Assembly: GCA_947503765.1 (NCBI GenBank)
Contig: CANNFA010000003.1
Coordinates: 496,001 to 560,000, forward strand
Direction of reading: 5' to 3'
DNA from: an uncultured Paracoccaceae bacterium
GTDB taxonomy: Bacteria > Pseudomonadota > Alphaproteobacteria > Rhodobacterales > Rhodobacteraceae
Length of the DNA stretch: 64,000 nucleotides
Shown: positions 1 to 9,455 of the stretch, one piece after another
How the letters are laid out: every line of letters starts with the position of its first letter
How positions within the stretch are numbered: position 1 is the first letter of the stretch
Made by a program: the position numbers and the translations under genes
Notes under the pieces: model-generated
What the model was told of the DNA's origin: nothing
The model's database searches: none
Seen by the model: the letters and a program-made list of their open reading frames with translations, nothing else

Positions 1-447
1 CACCGCGCAACGCTGCGACCGGCCATCCGCCGTCTCGCGGACCACCACCGCCTTGTCCATCCCCGGCGCCAGCGCCAGAACCGCGTCCGGCATCGCCAGA
101 TGCGGCAGAATGCGCCGCGCTTCGGTCTCCATGCCGGTTTCACTGGGCCAATCGTGCCGCTCGATCCGCTTTTCCATCTTCATCGTCTGCAAATCCTCGC
201 ATGATCTTTCCGGCAGGGCGCGTGTGGACGCGGCCAGCCGGGTGAACGCCAAGTCAACGAGCGGGTCGTCGCGCCGGATCTCGTTGCGGCGGACCTGGCG
301 CATCACGGTCGAGGCATGACACCCCGCCCGGCGCGCCAGCGCCCGAAGCGATTGCCCGCCTTCCGTGTGATGCAGGTAATGACGCACATGCGCCGGCACC
401 CAGGGCGGAAACGCCGCCCCCGCCGCAACCCCGAACTTTGTCGCCAT
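1..447 (-). CDS. HTH / DUF6456-type regulator, N-terminal part (cut by window edge)
   Basis: Partial gene read from the complement; it runs off the left edge, so about 149 codons are visible. The N-terminus has a helix-turn-helix segment of the form LARRAGCHASTVMRQVRR (residues about 35-52), followed by a linker and then a region containing EARRILPHLAMP and DKAVVVRETADG, which resembles the start of the DUF6456 domain of Rhodobacterales HTH proteins. The start is placed at the ATG at 445-447 because the HTH domain begins soon after it; the ribosome site is weak. It is divergent from the DUF6477-type gene at 710, an arrangement I associate with this order. It is probably a DNA-binding regulator. 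Its targets cannot be read from the sequence. Confidence 0.7.
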   Translation of the reverse strand, partial: MATKFGVAAGAAFPPWVPAHVRHYLHHTEGGQSLRALARRAGCHASTVMRQVRRNEIRRDDPLVDLAFTRLAASTRALPERSCEDLQTMKMEKRIERHDWPSETGMETEARRILPHLAMPDAVLALAPGMDKAVVVRETADGRSQRCAV

Positions 448-709
448 CGCTTCCGATGTCCCCCGACGAACCGCTCGCTTCGGTGGAGAACCGGCCTGCG
501 CACCTGTCCCTGCACATCCCGGCCGACCGAAGCCTTAACAACTAATGGTGGAACCTGTTTCCATTTGGTTAAAATTATCCACACGCTGCCGAAACTGTCC
601 CCAATTCGTGAACATTTTACTAATCGCGCGCCCGCGCGCAGCGCGCGCGCAACGCCCTGCCCGGCTGGTGCAGACTGGGTCATGTCCAATGGAACAAGGG
701 AATCAGGGG
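448..709. promoter_or_regulatory. divergent intergenic region, AT-richer core
   Basis: This 262-bp gap separates two divergent genes. Its core at about 530-625 is clearly AT-richer than the surroundings and contains TTAACAAC, GGTTAAAATTATCC and ATTTTACTAATC, as expected for back-to-back promoters. The two TTAA-containing sites recall CtrA half-sites, but the spacing does not match the full TTAA-N7-TTAA motif. A GCGCGC-rich palindromic stretch follows at about 628-655. No gene is supported here. Confidence 0.3.
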
Positions 710-1108
710 ATGTCAGATCTGCCGAACCGCGTGAACGCCCTGCGCCGTCCCAGGCTGCTGCTGCAAGCTGCCAGGCACGGGCTGAACGACTATTGCCGCG
801 ACCGGACACTGCGCCGATTGCTGCGCGAAAGCGCCGCTCCGGCACCCCGGCGCGCCGTGTCGATTCTCCTTTTGGCTGAATCCACGCTGGAAACCGCCCG
901 GATCGAGGGCGACGCGGCCTACAGCCCGGCGCGCCATGTCGAGACGCTGATCGCGCTGATCGCCGAGGCGCGCCTGCTGGCCTCAGAGACGGCGCGGAAC
1001 GCGGCCCGCAATACCGGCGCCGATCCGCGTCCGCGCGCGGCATTGCGCGCGGCGGCCGGCACGGCGGTGCGGCCCCCGGCCCGTGCCGCCGCCGGGCGGA
1101 TCACATGA
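710..1108 (+). CDS. DUF6477-type small protein
   Basis: A 132-residue protein beginning MSDLPNRVNALRRPRLLLQAAR and rich in Arg and Ala, with a central helical part (HVETLIALIAEARLLA) and a basic, low-complexity C-terminus. I recognise it as the DUF6477 type found in Rhodobacterales; its function is unknown. The ATG at 710 is chosen over the upstream ATG at 689 because AAGGG at 696-700 lies nine bases before it and because family members start at this MSDL. Its end overlaps the convergent MttB-like gene by 8 bp. The pairing with a divergent HTH/DUF6456 gene suggests a shared regulatory role, but that is inference. Confidence 0.6.
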   Translation: MSDLPNRVNALRRPRLLLQAARHGLNDYCRDRTLRRLLRESAAPAPRRAVSILLLAESTLETARIEGDAAYSPARHVETLIALIAEARLLASETARNAARNTGADPRPRAALRAAAGTAVRPPARAAAGRIT

Positions 1109-2645
1109 AACTGTCCGGCAGCTCCGCCTTGCGCCGCGCCATGTAGGCGTCCAGCGCCTCGGCGATGCCGGGATCGAGCGGCGGCTGCCGGTATTCCGTC
1201 AACAGCCGCGTCACCCGGTCGCCCGCGAAGACACGGGTGTCGCGCGCGCCCTCCTCGCTCCAGGTCTCGTAGGGCTTGTGGTCGAACACCTCGCTGCGCC
1301 AGAACGCATCCTTGTAGTGCCTCTGGGTATGGGCGCAGCCCAGGTAATGCCCGCCGGGCCCGACCTCGCGGATCGCGTCCATCGCCTGCGCCTCCTCGTC
1401 CATGGGAATGCCGCGCGCCAGCTTGTGCAGCGCGCCCAGCTGGTCGGCATCCATCACGAACTTGCGGAACGACGCGACCAGCCCGCCCTCCATCCAGCCG
1501 CAGGCATGCAGCATGAAGTTGACGCCCGACAGCAGCCCGACATTCAGGCTGTTCGCGGTTTCATAGGCGGCCTGCGCATCGGCCAGCTTCGAATCGGTGA
1601 ACGACCCGGCAGAGCGGAACGGCAGCCCCAGCCGCCGGGCCAGCTGCGCCGCGCCATAGGTCACCTGCGCCGCCTCGGGCGTGCCGAAGGTGGGGGCGCC
1701 GGAATTCATGTCGATCGACGTAACGAAGGCGCCGAAGATCACCGGGGCGCCCGGGCGCACAAGCTGCGCATAGGCGACGCCTGCCAGCACCTCGGCCAGC
1801 ACCTGCGTCAGCGTTCCCGCGACCGAGACCGGCGCCATCGCCCCGCCGACGATGAACGGCGAGACGATGCAGGCCTGATTGTTGGCGGCATAGATCTCCA
1901 GCGCGCCCATCATCACCGAATCGAAGGTCAGCGGCGAGTTGATGTTGATCAGCGAGGTCAGCACCGTGTTCTGCTGCACGAAGTCCTCGCCGAACAGCAC
2001 GCCGCACATGTCCACGCTGTCCTGCGCGCGGCTGGGTTCCGTGACCGACCCCATGAACGGCTTGTCCGTCAGCGTCATATGCGCATGCAGCATGTCGAGA
2101 TGCCGTTTCGACACCGGAATGTCGGTCGGCTCGCACACCGTGCCGCCCGAATGATGCAGCCATTTCGACATGTGCCCCAGCTTCACGAAGTCGCGGAAAT
2201 CGGCGATCGTGGCATAGCGGCGGGTATTCGTCAGATCGTTCACGAAGGGCGGGCCGTAGACCGGCGCCAGCACCAGGTTACGCCCGCCGATCTCCACCGA
2301 TTTCTCCGGGTTGCGGGCGACCTGGGTAAACCGGGACGGCGCGGTGGCGCAAAGCCGGCGCGCCAGGCCGCGCGGGATATGCACCCGCTCGCCGCGCACA
2401 TCGGCGCCCGCCTCGCGCCAGCGGCGCAGGGCGGCCGGGTTGTCGACGAAGTTGACGCCGATTTCCTCCAGCACCGTTTCGGCGTTGTGCTCGATGATCT
2501 CGATGGCGTCCGGGGTCAGGATCTCGAAATCGGGGATGTTGCGCTCGATGAAGCGGGCCGTCTCGATGCTGAGCGCGCTGCGCTCCGCACGCCGCGCCGC
2601 TCCGCCGCCGCCGCGCGCCCGGCGCCGTGTCGCTTCTTGTGTCAT
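1101..2645 (-). CDS. MttB-like trimethylamine methyltransferase family protein (non-Pyl)
   Basis: A 514-residue protein of the COG5598 (MttB) superfamily, which transfers a methyl group from a quaternary or tertiary amine to a corrinoid protein. Family features visible include LTPDAIEIIEHNAETVLEEIG near the N-terminus, the segment SGGTVCEPTDIPVSKRH, and a glycine-rich C-terminal part (EVGPGGHYLGCAHTQ). The frame runs through without an internal TAG, so this is the non-pyrrolysine type, some of which use glycine betaine or related amines. ATG 2643-2645 is chosen because GGAGG lies just upstream; longer versions of the frame add only low-complexity sequence. No corrinoid protein is adjacent, so the substrate is open. 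Confidence 0.8.
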   Translation of the reverse strand: MTQEATRRRARGGGGAARRAERSALSIETARFIERNIPDFEILTPDAIEIIEHNAETVLEEIGVNFVDNPAALRRWREAGADVRGERVHIPRGLARRLCATAPSRFTQVARNPEKSVEIGGRNLVLAPVYGPPFVNDLTNTRRYATIADFRDFVKLGHMSKWLHHSGGTVCEPTDIPVSKRHLDMLHAHMTLTDKPFMGSVTEPSRAQDSVDMCGVLFGEDFVQQNTVLTSLININSPLTFDSVMMGALEIYAANNQACIVSPFIVGGAMAPVSVAGTLTQVLAEVLAGVAYAQLVRPGAPVIFGAFVTSIDMNSGAPTFGTPEAAQVTYGAAQLARRLGLPFRSAGSFTDSKLADAQAAYETANSLNVGLLSGVNFMLHACGWMEGGLVASFRKFVMDADQLGALHKLARGIPMDEEAQAMDAIREVGPGGHYLGCAHTQRHYKDAFWRSEVFDHKPYETWSEEGARDTRVFAGDRVTRLLTEYRQPPLDPGIAEALDAYMARRKAELPDSFM

Positions 2646-2842
2646 TGCGGTCCTCCGGTGTTGGCCCGCCCCGGGTGTAGCCTTTCGGACTGCCCCGTCT
2701 GCGGCGATTTGCGTCCTTTGAGGGGGAAAAGCGACATCCCCGGCCCGCGATGCGGCAGGTCTTGCGCGGATACGCGGCGTTAACCCCGGCGCATTTATGC
2801 TGCCGGCGATGGCAATCGACACAAAGGGGGGCCGGAACGCCC

Positions 2843-4072
2843 ATGGCAATGGTCGCCGATTACACGTTTTCCGGCCCGGCCGGCGGCACGGCCGTAAACG
2901 ACAGCGCCGCCGGCGGGCATGATGGCACCGCCGCCAGCGGGGCGCAGCTTGATGGCGGCGGCGGCATGACCTTCGACGGCTCCGACGATTACGCGCTGAT
3001 CCCGCCCGACCCCGCATTCGATCTGTCCGAAGGCACGGTGATCATCGAATTCGTGCAGGATACCGCCTCGACCGGCGACCGCCCCTATGGCACCAACCCC
3101 GCGCAGACGCTGTTTTCCGTCGATGCGCGCGGTACCGATATCGGGGGCCACCTGACGATCTTCGTGCGCGCCGACGGTACGGTCGGGGTGCGCCACCAGG
3201 ATGGCAACAACAGCCACTTCATCGCCGGCGGCCATGTGGAACCGGGCGAGACCGTCAGCGTCGGCTATTCGTGGGGTCCGAACGGGTCGGTGCTGGTCGT
3301 GAACGGTGTCGAGATCGGGTTCAGCTCGGTGGCATTCACCCTGCCCGGCGGCGATATCCCCATCGTGCTGGGGGCGTCGCAGGCGGAAATGACCCCGCCC
3401 TTCGATCCGGCGCAACTTGCGGGGCATTTCGACGGCACCATCAACCATGTGCAGATCCACGACACGGCGATGATCCGCTCGGCCCCGGTGCCCTGCTTTG
3501 CCGCCGGCACACGGATCGCCACACCGCGCGGCGAGGTGGCGGTGGAAACCCTGCGCCCCGGCGACATGGTCCTGACCGCCGATCTGGGACCGCGGCCGGT
3601 GATCCGCGCCGAGCATCACCGATACGGCGCGGCCGATCTGGCAGCGCGGCCACTGCTTCGCCCGGTGCGGATCGCCGCCGGCGCGCTTGGCAACCGCCGC
3701 ACGCTGACCGTGTCGCGCCAGCACGCGCTGCTGCTGCCGGATGCGGACGTGCTGGTGCGCGCGGTTCACCTGGCGCGCTGGGGCGACGGGCGGTTCCGAA
3801 TCGCGATGCGGCACCGGCGGATCGACTATTTCCACCTGGCGCTGACCGGCCACCAGATCATCTATGCCGAGGGCGCGGGCGCCGAAACGCTGCTGCCCCG
3901 CACGGCCGGCCCCGACGGCGCGGCGGCGCCCCGCACGGCGCGCCCGATTCTGAACGCGGCAGACGCCCGGCGGCTGCTGCGCGGCGGCGCGATCGACGGC
4001 ACGATCGACGGCGCGGCGGAGGCCTGCCCGGCCGCTGCACCGCCTCTCGACAAGCGCGCTGCCTGGGCCTAA
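2843..4072 (+). CDS. LamG-like plus Hint domain protein
   Basis: A 409-residue protein with two parts. Residues about 1-210 look like a concanavalin A/LamG-type beta-sandwich ([40 protein letters not shown]). Residues about 215-355 form a Hint (hedgehog/intein) domain beginning [19 protein letters not shown], with the catalytic Cys at the splice-like junction and a downstream SRQHALLLP motif carrying the conserved His. Rhodobacterales encode many such Hint proteins, often large and exported; autoprocessing is possible here because the Cys is present. ATG 2843 is used; ATG 2849 is an equally possible start. The protein has no classical signal peptide. Its biological role is unknown. Confidence 0.75.
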   Translation: MAMVADYTFSGPAGGTAVNDSAAGGHDGTAASGAQLDGGGGMTFDGSDDYALIPPDPAFDLSEGTVIIEFVQDTASTGDRPYGTNPAQTLFSVDARGTDIGGHLTIFVRADGTVGVRHQDGNNSHFIAGGHVEPGETVSVGYSWGPNGSVLVVNGVEIGFSSVAFTLPGGDIPIVLGASQAEMTPPFDPAQLAGHFDGTINHVQIHDTAMIRSAPVPCFAAGTRIATPRGEVAVETLRPGDMVLTADLGPRPVIRAEHHRYGAADLAARPLLRPVRIAAGALGNRRTLTVSRQHALLLPDADVLVRAVHLARWGDGRFRIAMRHRRIDYFHLALTGHQIIYAEGAGAETLLPRTAGPDGAAAPRTARPILNAADARRLLRGGAIDGTIDGAAEACPAAAPPLDKRAAWA

Positions 4073-4082
4073 ACGGCACCCC

Positions 4083-5645
4083 ATGAACACAGAGCACCAG
4101 CGCCTTCTGATCGTCGACTTCGGCAGCCAGGTCACGCAACTGATCGCCCGCCGCCTGCGCGAGGTCGACGTCTATTGCGAAATCCACCCGTTCAACGCGG
4201 TGGACGACGCCTTTCTCGACCGTTTCGCGCCCCGCGCCGTGATCCTGTCCGGCGGCCCGGCCAGCGTGCTGGACGCGGATGCACCGCTGCCGCCGATGAA
4301 GGTCTACGAGCTGGGCGTGCCGGTTCTGGGCATCTGCTACGGCCAGCAGGCGATGATGCACCAGCTTGGCGGCACGGTCGAAAAAGGCCATCACCGCGAA
4401 TTCGGCCGCGCCTTCGTCACGCCGACCGCGGCCCATACGTCCGACCGGATCTTCCGCGGGCTGTTCGACAGCGGCAAGGAAGAGGTGTGGATGAGCCATG
4501 GCGACCGCGTGACCGAGCTTGCCCCCGGCTTCACGGTGATCGGCACCTCGCGCCACGCGCCCAACGCCATCGTCACCGACGAAGAGCGCAATTTCTTCGC
4601 CGTCCAGTTCCACCCCGAGGTGCACCACACCCCGAACGGCCGCAAGATCCTGCAGAATTTCGTGCGTCTTGCCGGGTTCACCGGCGACTGGACCATGGCC
4701 GCCTACAAGGACGAGGCCATCGCGCGGATCCGCGCGCAGGTCGGCGACGGCAAGGTGATCTGCGGGCTGTCGGGCGGGGTCGATTCGTCGGTTGCCGCCG
4801 TGCTTCTGCACGAGGCCATCGGCGAGCAGCTGACCTGCGTCTTCGTCGATCACGGCCTGATGCGCGCGGGCGAGGCCCAAGAGGTCGTGACGCTGTTCCG
4901 CGACCATTACAACATCCCGCTGATCCATGCCGATGAGGCCGATCTTTTCCTGGGTGAACTTCGCGGCATAACCGACCCGGAACAAAAGCGAAAAACAATC
5001 GGCAGGCTGTTCATCGACGTGTTCCAGAAACACAGCGACGCCATCGGCGGCGCCGCGTTCCTGGCGCAGGGCACGCTTTATCCCGACGTGATCGAATCGG
5101 TCAGTTTCTCGGGTGGCCCCTCGGTCACGATCAAGAGCCATCACAATGTCGGCGGCCTGCCCGAAAAGATGGGCCTCAAGCTGGTCGAGCCGCTGCGCGA
5201 GCTGTTCAAGGACGAGGTGCGCGAGCTGGGCCGCGAGCTGGGCCTCGACGCGCGGTTCATCGGCCGCCACCCCTTTCCCGGCCCCGGCCTCGCGATCCGC
5301 TGCCCCGGCGAAGTGACGCCCGAAAAGCTCGAGATCCTGCGCCGCGCCGATGCCGTCTTCATCGACCAGATCCGCGAGCACGATCTTTACGACGAGATCT
5401 GGCAGGCTTTCGTCGCGCTGCTGCCGGTGCGCACCGTGGGCGTGATGGGCGATGCGCGCACCTATGACTATGCCTGCGCGCTGCGCGCCGTCACCTCGGT
5501 CGACGGGATGACCGCCGATTACTACCCGTTCAGCCACGAATTCCTGGGCGAGACGGCGACGCGCATCATCAACGAGGTCGAGGGCATCAACCGCGTGACC
5601 TACGACATCACGTCGAAACCGCCCGGCACCATCGAATGGGAATAG
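4083..5645 (+). CDS. guaA: GMP synthase (glutamine-hydrolysing)
   Basis: A 520-residue protein that makes GMP from XMP using ATP and glutamine, the last step of guanine nucleotide synthesis. The N-terminal class I glutamine amidotransferase carries GICYGQQ with catalytic Cys85 and the FHPEVHH motif with its His. Next comes the ATP-pyrophosphatase P-loop [12 protein letters not shown] near residue 230, and then the C-terminal XMP-binding dimerisation domain ending KPPGTIEWE. Length and order are as in the family. It starts 10 bp after the Hint gene, but no functional link is apparent. Confidence 0.98.
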   Translation: MNTEHQRLLIVDFGSQVTQLIARRLREVDVYCEIHPFNAVDDAFLDRFAPRAVILSGGPASVLDADAPLPPMKVYELGVPVLGICYGQQAMMHQLGGTVEKGHHREFGRAFVTPTAAHTSDRIFRGLFDSGKEEVWMSHGDRVTELAPGFTVIGTSRHAPNAIVTDEERNFFAVQFHPEVHHTPNGRKILQNFVRLAGFTGDWTMAAYKDEAIARIRAQVGDGKVICGLSGGVDSSVAAVLLHEAIGEQLTCVFVDHGLMRAGEAQEVVTLFRDHYNIPLIHADEADLFLGELRGITDPEQKRKTIGRLFIDVFQKHSDAIGGAAFLAQGTLYPDVIESVSFSGGPSVTIKSHHNVGGLPEKMGLKLVEPLRELFKDEVRELGRELGLDARFIGRHPFPGPGLAIRCPGEVTPEKLEILRRADAVFIDQIREHDLYDEIWQAFVALLPVRTVGVMGDARTYDYACALRAVTSVDGMTADYYPFSHEFLGETATRIINEVEGINRVTYDITSKPPGTIEWE

Positions 5646-5675
5646 GCGCGGCGCGCTGAACCGCAAGGAGCCGCC

Positions 5676-7565
5676 TTGAAATACCGCCCCGAGATCGACG
5701 GGCTGCGCGCCGTGGCCGTCCTTCCCGTGATCCTGTTCCATGCCGGATACGGGGCGGCCTCGGGCGGCTATGTCGGGGTGGACGTGTTCTTCGTCATCTC
5801 GGGCTACCTGATCACCTCGCTGATCGCGGCGGAGCTCGAGGCGGGCACCTTCCGGCTGCGCGATTTCTACGAACGCCGGGCGCGGCGCATCCTGCCGGCG
5901 CTGTTCGTGGTGGCGCTGGCCTGCATCCCGCCGGCCTGGCTGCTGCTGTTTCCCGGCGACATGGTGGATTTCGCGCAAAGCCTGGTCGCGGTGGCGACGT
6001 TCTGGTCGAATGTGCTGTTCTGGCAGGAAAGCGATTATTTCGCCCGCGCGGCGGAACTCAAACCGCTGCTCCACACCTGGAGCCTGGCGGTCGAGGAACA
6101 ATATTACATCCTGTTCCCGCTGCTGATGATGATCCTCTGGCGCTGGGCGCGGGGCTGGGTGGTGCCGATTCTGGCGCTGCTGTTCGCCGCCAGCCTGATC
6201 GGGGCGCAGGTCGGCTCGATCATGGACCCCGATTTCACCTTCTACATGCTGCCCACGCGGGTCTGGGAACTGGTGGCGGGGGCGCTGGCCGCGCTGTGGC
6301 TGCGCCGCCGCGCGGCGGATGCGGCGCCGCTGCGCGGGGCGGGCGCGCTGGCCCTGGCCGGTCTTGGCGCGATCCTGGCATCGGTGGTGCTTTACGACCC
6401 GGCAACCCCGTTTCCGGGGCTCTACGCGCTGCTGCCGGTGCTGGGCGCTGTCGCCGTCGTGCTGTTCGCCGCGCCGGGCACAGCGGCGCACCGGCTGCTG
6501 GCGGCGCGCCCGCTGGTCGGGCTTGGGCTGGTATCCTACAGCGCGTATCTGTGGCACCAGCCGGCCTTTGCGTTTGCCCGCCATGCCGGGATCGACGGAC
6601 ACCCCGCGACCTTTCCGCTGCTGACGATCCTGTCGCTGGGGCTGGCGATCCTGACATGGCGCCTGGTCGAAACCCCGCTCCGCCGCCGTGGCACGGTTGG
6701 CCTGCCGGCACTGGCGGGGCTGGGTACGGGCGCGGCGGCCTGCCTGGGGGCGTTCGCCGCCTTTGCGCTGCTGACGGCTGGCAACGCGGCGCGCTACACG
6801 CCCGAAGAATACGCGATCATCGGGCCGAAAGAGCTGCACGACCGCTTCGTCTGGCCGGCGCATGAGGCGGTGCGCGCCCGCCCCTTCACCGGCGCCGCGG
6901 GCAAGACGCGGATCCTGCTGATCGGCGACAGCGGATCCGCCGACACGCTGAACGCGCTGCAAGCGGTCCTCGATCCCGCGGCGGTGGAGTATCGCACGCT
7001 CCAGGTGTCGAAGGGCTGCGGCAATCTCGACCTGCCGGCGGCAGAGCGACAGCGCCTGGCGGGCGATATCTGGCGGCCCTATTGCGCCGACCTGCCCGGC
7101 TATGACAGCGCGATCGCGGACAGGCTGATCACGGCCGCCGACCGGGTGATCCTTGCAAATGCCTGGCAGGACTGGGAAATTCCACTGCTTCCGGCCAGCA
7201 TGAAAAGGCTGGCGGCGCGTTATGGCGACAAGTTCCGGCTGATCGGATCGAAGCGGGTCGATCTGGATCTGCGCGCGCTGCTTGCCCGGCCGCCCGGCCC
7301 GCCCGAGGATTGGCGCCTGCCGCCCGACGCGCATGATGCGGCGAACAATGCCGCGCTGGCACAAAGCCTCGATCCCGAAATGTTCATCGACCCCCACACG
7401 CTCATCTGCGATGCGCGCGGCTGCCAGGCGCTGGACGAGAAGGGCCGGCTGCTGATCTATGACGGCTTTCACCTGACCGAAAGCGGCGCGGCCTGGTTCG
7501 GCGAGCGGCTGCTGCGAAGCGGCGCGCTGGACCTGCCGTTGCCGCGCACCGCGATGCGGCGCTGA
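5676..7565 (+). CDS. acyltransferase 3 / SGNH fusion protein (OafA-like)
   Basis: A 629-residue integral membrane protein. Residues 1 to about 370 form the acyltransferase-3 domain with YRPEIDGLRAVAVLPVILFHAG at the start, the GGYVGVDVFFVISGYLI motif, HTWSLAVEEQYY and about ten membrane segments. The remainder is a periplasmic SGNH-hydrolase-like domain with the LLIGDSGSADT block I and a late DGFHLTESGA block. Proteins of this architecture O-acetylate lipopolysaccharide, capsule or other envelope glycans. The start is TTG 5676, supported by AAGGAG at 5663-5668 and by homologous starts at this K-Y-R-P-E. It follows guaA by 30 bp. The exact substrate is unknown. Confidence 0.9.
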   Translation: MKYRPEIDGLRAVAVLPVILFHAGYGAASGGYVGVDVFFVISGYLITSLIAAELEAGTFRLRDFYERRARRILPALFVVALACIPPAWLLLFPGDMVDFAQSLVAVATFWSNVLFWQESDYFARAAELKPLLHTWSLAVEEQYYILFPLLMMILWRWARGWVVPILALLFAASLIGAQVGSIMDPDFTFYMLPTRVWELVAGALAALWLRRRAADAAPLRGAGALALAGLGAILASVVLYDPATPFPGLYALLPVLGAVAVVLFAAPGTAAHRLLAARPLVGLGLVSYSAYLWHQPAFAFARHAGIDGHPATFPLLTILSLGLAILTWRLVETPLRRRGTVGLPALAGLGTGAAACLGAFAAFALLTAGNAARYTPEEYAIIGPKELHDRFVWPAHEAVRARPFTGAAGKTRILLIGDSGSADTLNALQAVLDPAAVEYRTLQVSKGCGNLDLPAAERQRLAGDIWRPYCADLPGYDSAIADRLITAADRVILANAWQDWEIPLLPASMKRLAARYGDKFRLIGSKRVDLDLRALLARPPGPPEDWRLPPDAHDAANNAALAQSLDPEMFIDPHTLICDARGCQALDEKGRLLIYDGFHLTESGAAWFGERLLRSGALDLPLPRTAMRR

Positions 7566-7591
7566 TTGCCGGCGACGGGGCGTCCGGGCGG

Positions 7592-7600
7592 TGCTATACT
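7592..7600 (+). promoter_or_regulatory. candidate extended -10 promoter
   Basis: TGCTATACT is an extended -10 element (TG, one base, TATACT) 36 bp upstream of the TTG start at 7636. No good -35 lies at 17 bp, which is tolerated with an extended -10. It could drive the SH3 protein gene. Confidence 0.35.
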
Positions 7601-7635
7601 GCCGCAAGACCACTTCAGGATCGAAAGGCAATTCA

Positions 7636-8262
7636 TTGAAAATCATCATATTTTCTGCCATTCTTTGCTTTGCCGCCGGAATTGCCGCCGCACAGCCGGG
7701 ATATTTCCGCGTCACCGGGGTTGCGGCGGATGACACGCTGAACGTGCGCGCCGCGCCGTCCGCCTCCAGCGCCGATATCGGTGATCTTCCGCCCGGCACG
7801 GCGGGGATCGAGGTGCTGGGCACCGATCCGTCCGGCAAATGGGGCGAAATCGCGTGGCAGGAGGGCAGCGGCTGGATCGCGACACGGTTCCTCGCCCCCG
7901 ACGAGCTGGCGACGATCCCCGGCACCGCTCTGCCGAACGGGCTGCTCTGCACCGGGACCGAACCTTTCTGGTCGCTGCGGCTCGGCGCGTCGGGCGCGGT
8001 CTTTTCGGACCCGTCGGGCACCGCGCTGAGCCTGACGCTGGACGGCGCGCGCGTCGCCGAGGGGCGGCCGGCCTTTCCCGTCGCGCTCCAGCATGGCGGT
8101 GCGGAGGGCGGCGCGATGAGCGTGATCCGCCCCGCCCGCTGTAGCGACGGCATGAGCGACAGCCCCTATCCCTACAGCGCCGCGCTGATCGTGCAGGCGG
8201 GGGGAACGCGCCGGTTCCTCGACGGGTGCTGCCGCCTGCCGCTGGAGGCGGGCAGCCACTGA
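7636..8262 (+). CDS. exported SH3-domain protein with COG3650-like C-terminal part
   Basis: A 208-residue exported protein. The start is TTG 7636, chosen because AAAGG sits at 7624-7628 and because it gives a clean signal peptide (KIIIFSAILCFAAGIAAAQ). The mature protein opens with a bacterial SH3 domain containing DDTLNVRAAPSASS and GSGWIATRFL (residues about 25-85). The second half, starting LLCTGTEPFWSLRL, resembles the COG3650-type domain of predicted envelope proteins. It carries several Cys residues, including a CC pair near the end, that could form disulfides in the periplasm. It stands alone between the acyltransferase and the EamA transporter. A role in envelope binding is inference. 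Confidence 0.75.
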   Translation: MKIIIFSAILCFAAGIAAAQPGYFRVTGVAADDTLNVRAAPSASSADIGDLPPGTAGIEVLGTDPSGKWGEIAWQEGSGWIATRFLAPDELATIPGTALPNGLLCTGTEPFWSLRLGASGAVFSDPSGTALSLTLDGARVAEGRPAFPVALQHGGAEGGAMSVIRPARCSDGMSDSPYPYSAALIVQAGGTRRFLDGCCRLPLEAGSH

Positions 8263-8348
8263 GCGGTGCGGGGCTTTCCCTCGAGCGCGCACTGTCCTAA
8301 GCGGTAGGGGTGCCGCGCCCCCGTGGGCGCCCGAGGAGTGACCCGCCC

Positions 8349-9272
8349 GTGCAGCCCCCCCTGCAAGCCCGGACCGACCAGGCCGCCGCCGCACATTCGG
8401 CGGGCGATACGCTGCGCGCGGCGCTGTGGATGATCGGCGCGATCGGGGCCTTCACCTCGATGGCGGTGGCGGGCCGGGCGCTGGCCGCGCATCACGACAC
8501 GTTCGAGATCATGGCCTATCGCAGCCTCGTCGGCGTGGTGCTGGTGGTCGCCTTCGCCGCCCGCGCCGGCACACTGCACCAGATCACCCGGCGCAGCCTG
8601 CACATCCACACGATCCGCAACATCAGCCATTTCGCCGGGCAGAACCTGTGGTTCTTCGCCATTCCGCGCGCGCCGCTGGCGCAGGTCTTCGCGCTGGAAT
8701 TCACCTCGCCGCTCTGGGTCACGCTGCTGGCGCCGCTGGTCCTGAAGGAACGCCTGACCCGCATTCGCGCGCTGGCCGCGGCGATCGGCTTTGCCGGTAT
8801 CCTGCTGGTCGCGCGGCCCTTCGGCGGCGTCGATCTCAGCCCCGGCCTGATCGCGGCGGCGGGCGCCGCCGTGGGGTTCGCGGGCTCGGCGATCTTCACC
8901 CGGCTGCTGACCCGGACCGAGACGATCACCTGCATCCTGTTCTACCTGACGGCGATGCAGACCGTGTTCGGCCTTGTCTGTGCCGCCGCCGACGGCGACA
9001 TCGCCGCGCCCGTCCCGGCGGCGATGCCGTGGCTCGTGGTGGTCGGCATTGCCGGGCTGCTGGCGCATTTCTGCCTGACCAAGGCGCTGACGCTGGCCCC
9101 CGCCTCGGTGGTGATGCCGCTCGATTTCGGGCGGCTGCCGGTGATCGCGCTGGTCGGGATGATGTTCTATGCAGAGCCGCTGCAATGGCAGGTCGCCGCC
9201 GGGGCCGCGGTGATCCTGACCGCGAACTGGATCAACATCCACTACGAGACGCGCCGGCGCGCGCCGCTGTAA
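8349..9272 (+). CDS. EamA/DMT-family transporter
   Basis: A 307-residue membrane protein of the drug/metabolite transporter superfamily, with two EamA repeats and about ten hydrophobic segments. Typical features are FEIMAYRSLVGVVLVVAF in the first repeat, the PLAQVFALEFTSPLWVTLLAPLVLKERLT region at the end of repeat 1, and PLDFGRLPVIALVGMMFY in repeat 2. The start chosen is GTG 8349, ten bases after GAGGAG at 8333-8338; the open frame upstream is low-complexity Arg/Pro and unlikely to be translated. It exports or imports a small metabolite that cannot be specified from sequence. Confidence 0.85.
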   Translation: MQPPLQARTDQAAAAHSAGDTLRAALWMIGAIGAFTSMAVAGRALAAHHDTFEIMAYRSLVGVVLVVAFAARAGTLHQITRRSLHIHTIRNISHFAGQNLWFFAIPRAPLAQVFALEFTSPLWVTLLAPLVLKERLTRIRALAAAIGFAGILLVARPFGGVDLSPGLIAAAGAAVGFAGSAIFTRLLTRTETITCILFYLTAMQTVFGLVCAAADGDIAAPVPAAMPWLVVVGIAGLLAHFCLTKALTLAPASVVMPLDFGRLPVIALVGMMFYAEPLQWQVAAGAAVILTANWINIHYETRRRAPL

Positions 9273-9455
9273 GGCCGGCGCCTGCCCGGTGATGCGGGCC
9301 CCCGTGATGCCGGAAACGGGTGGTGCCGCAAAAGGCACACCGGGCAAGCAACCCGGAGGCGCCACCGCGACAATATTGACCACCGGAACGCGAGCGGCCA
9401 GAATTTTTCCGGGGAATACCAACAACAAAACCGCCAGCGTTCGAGGGACGAGGAC

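Noticed and set aside
1083-2783. 566-codon plus-strand frame over the MttB-like gene
   Set aside because: Shadow frame: the complement has strong MttB-family motifs and a ribosome site, while this frame is low-complexity H/R/Q/A.
3858-8153. Very long open frame (1431 codons) on the minus strand
   Set aside because: It is the antisense of guaA, the acyltransferase and the SH3 protein. High GC keeps the reverse frame open; the translation is rich in R, Q, H and P and has no family similarity.
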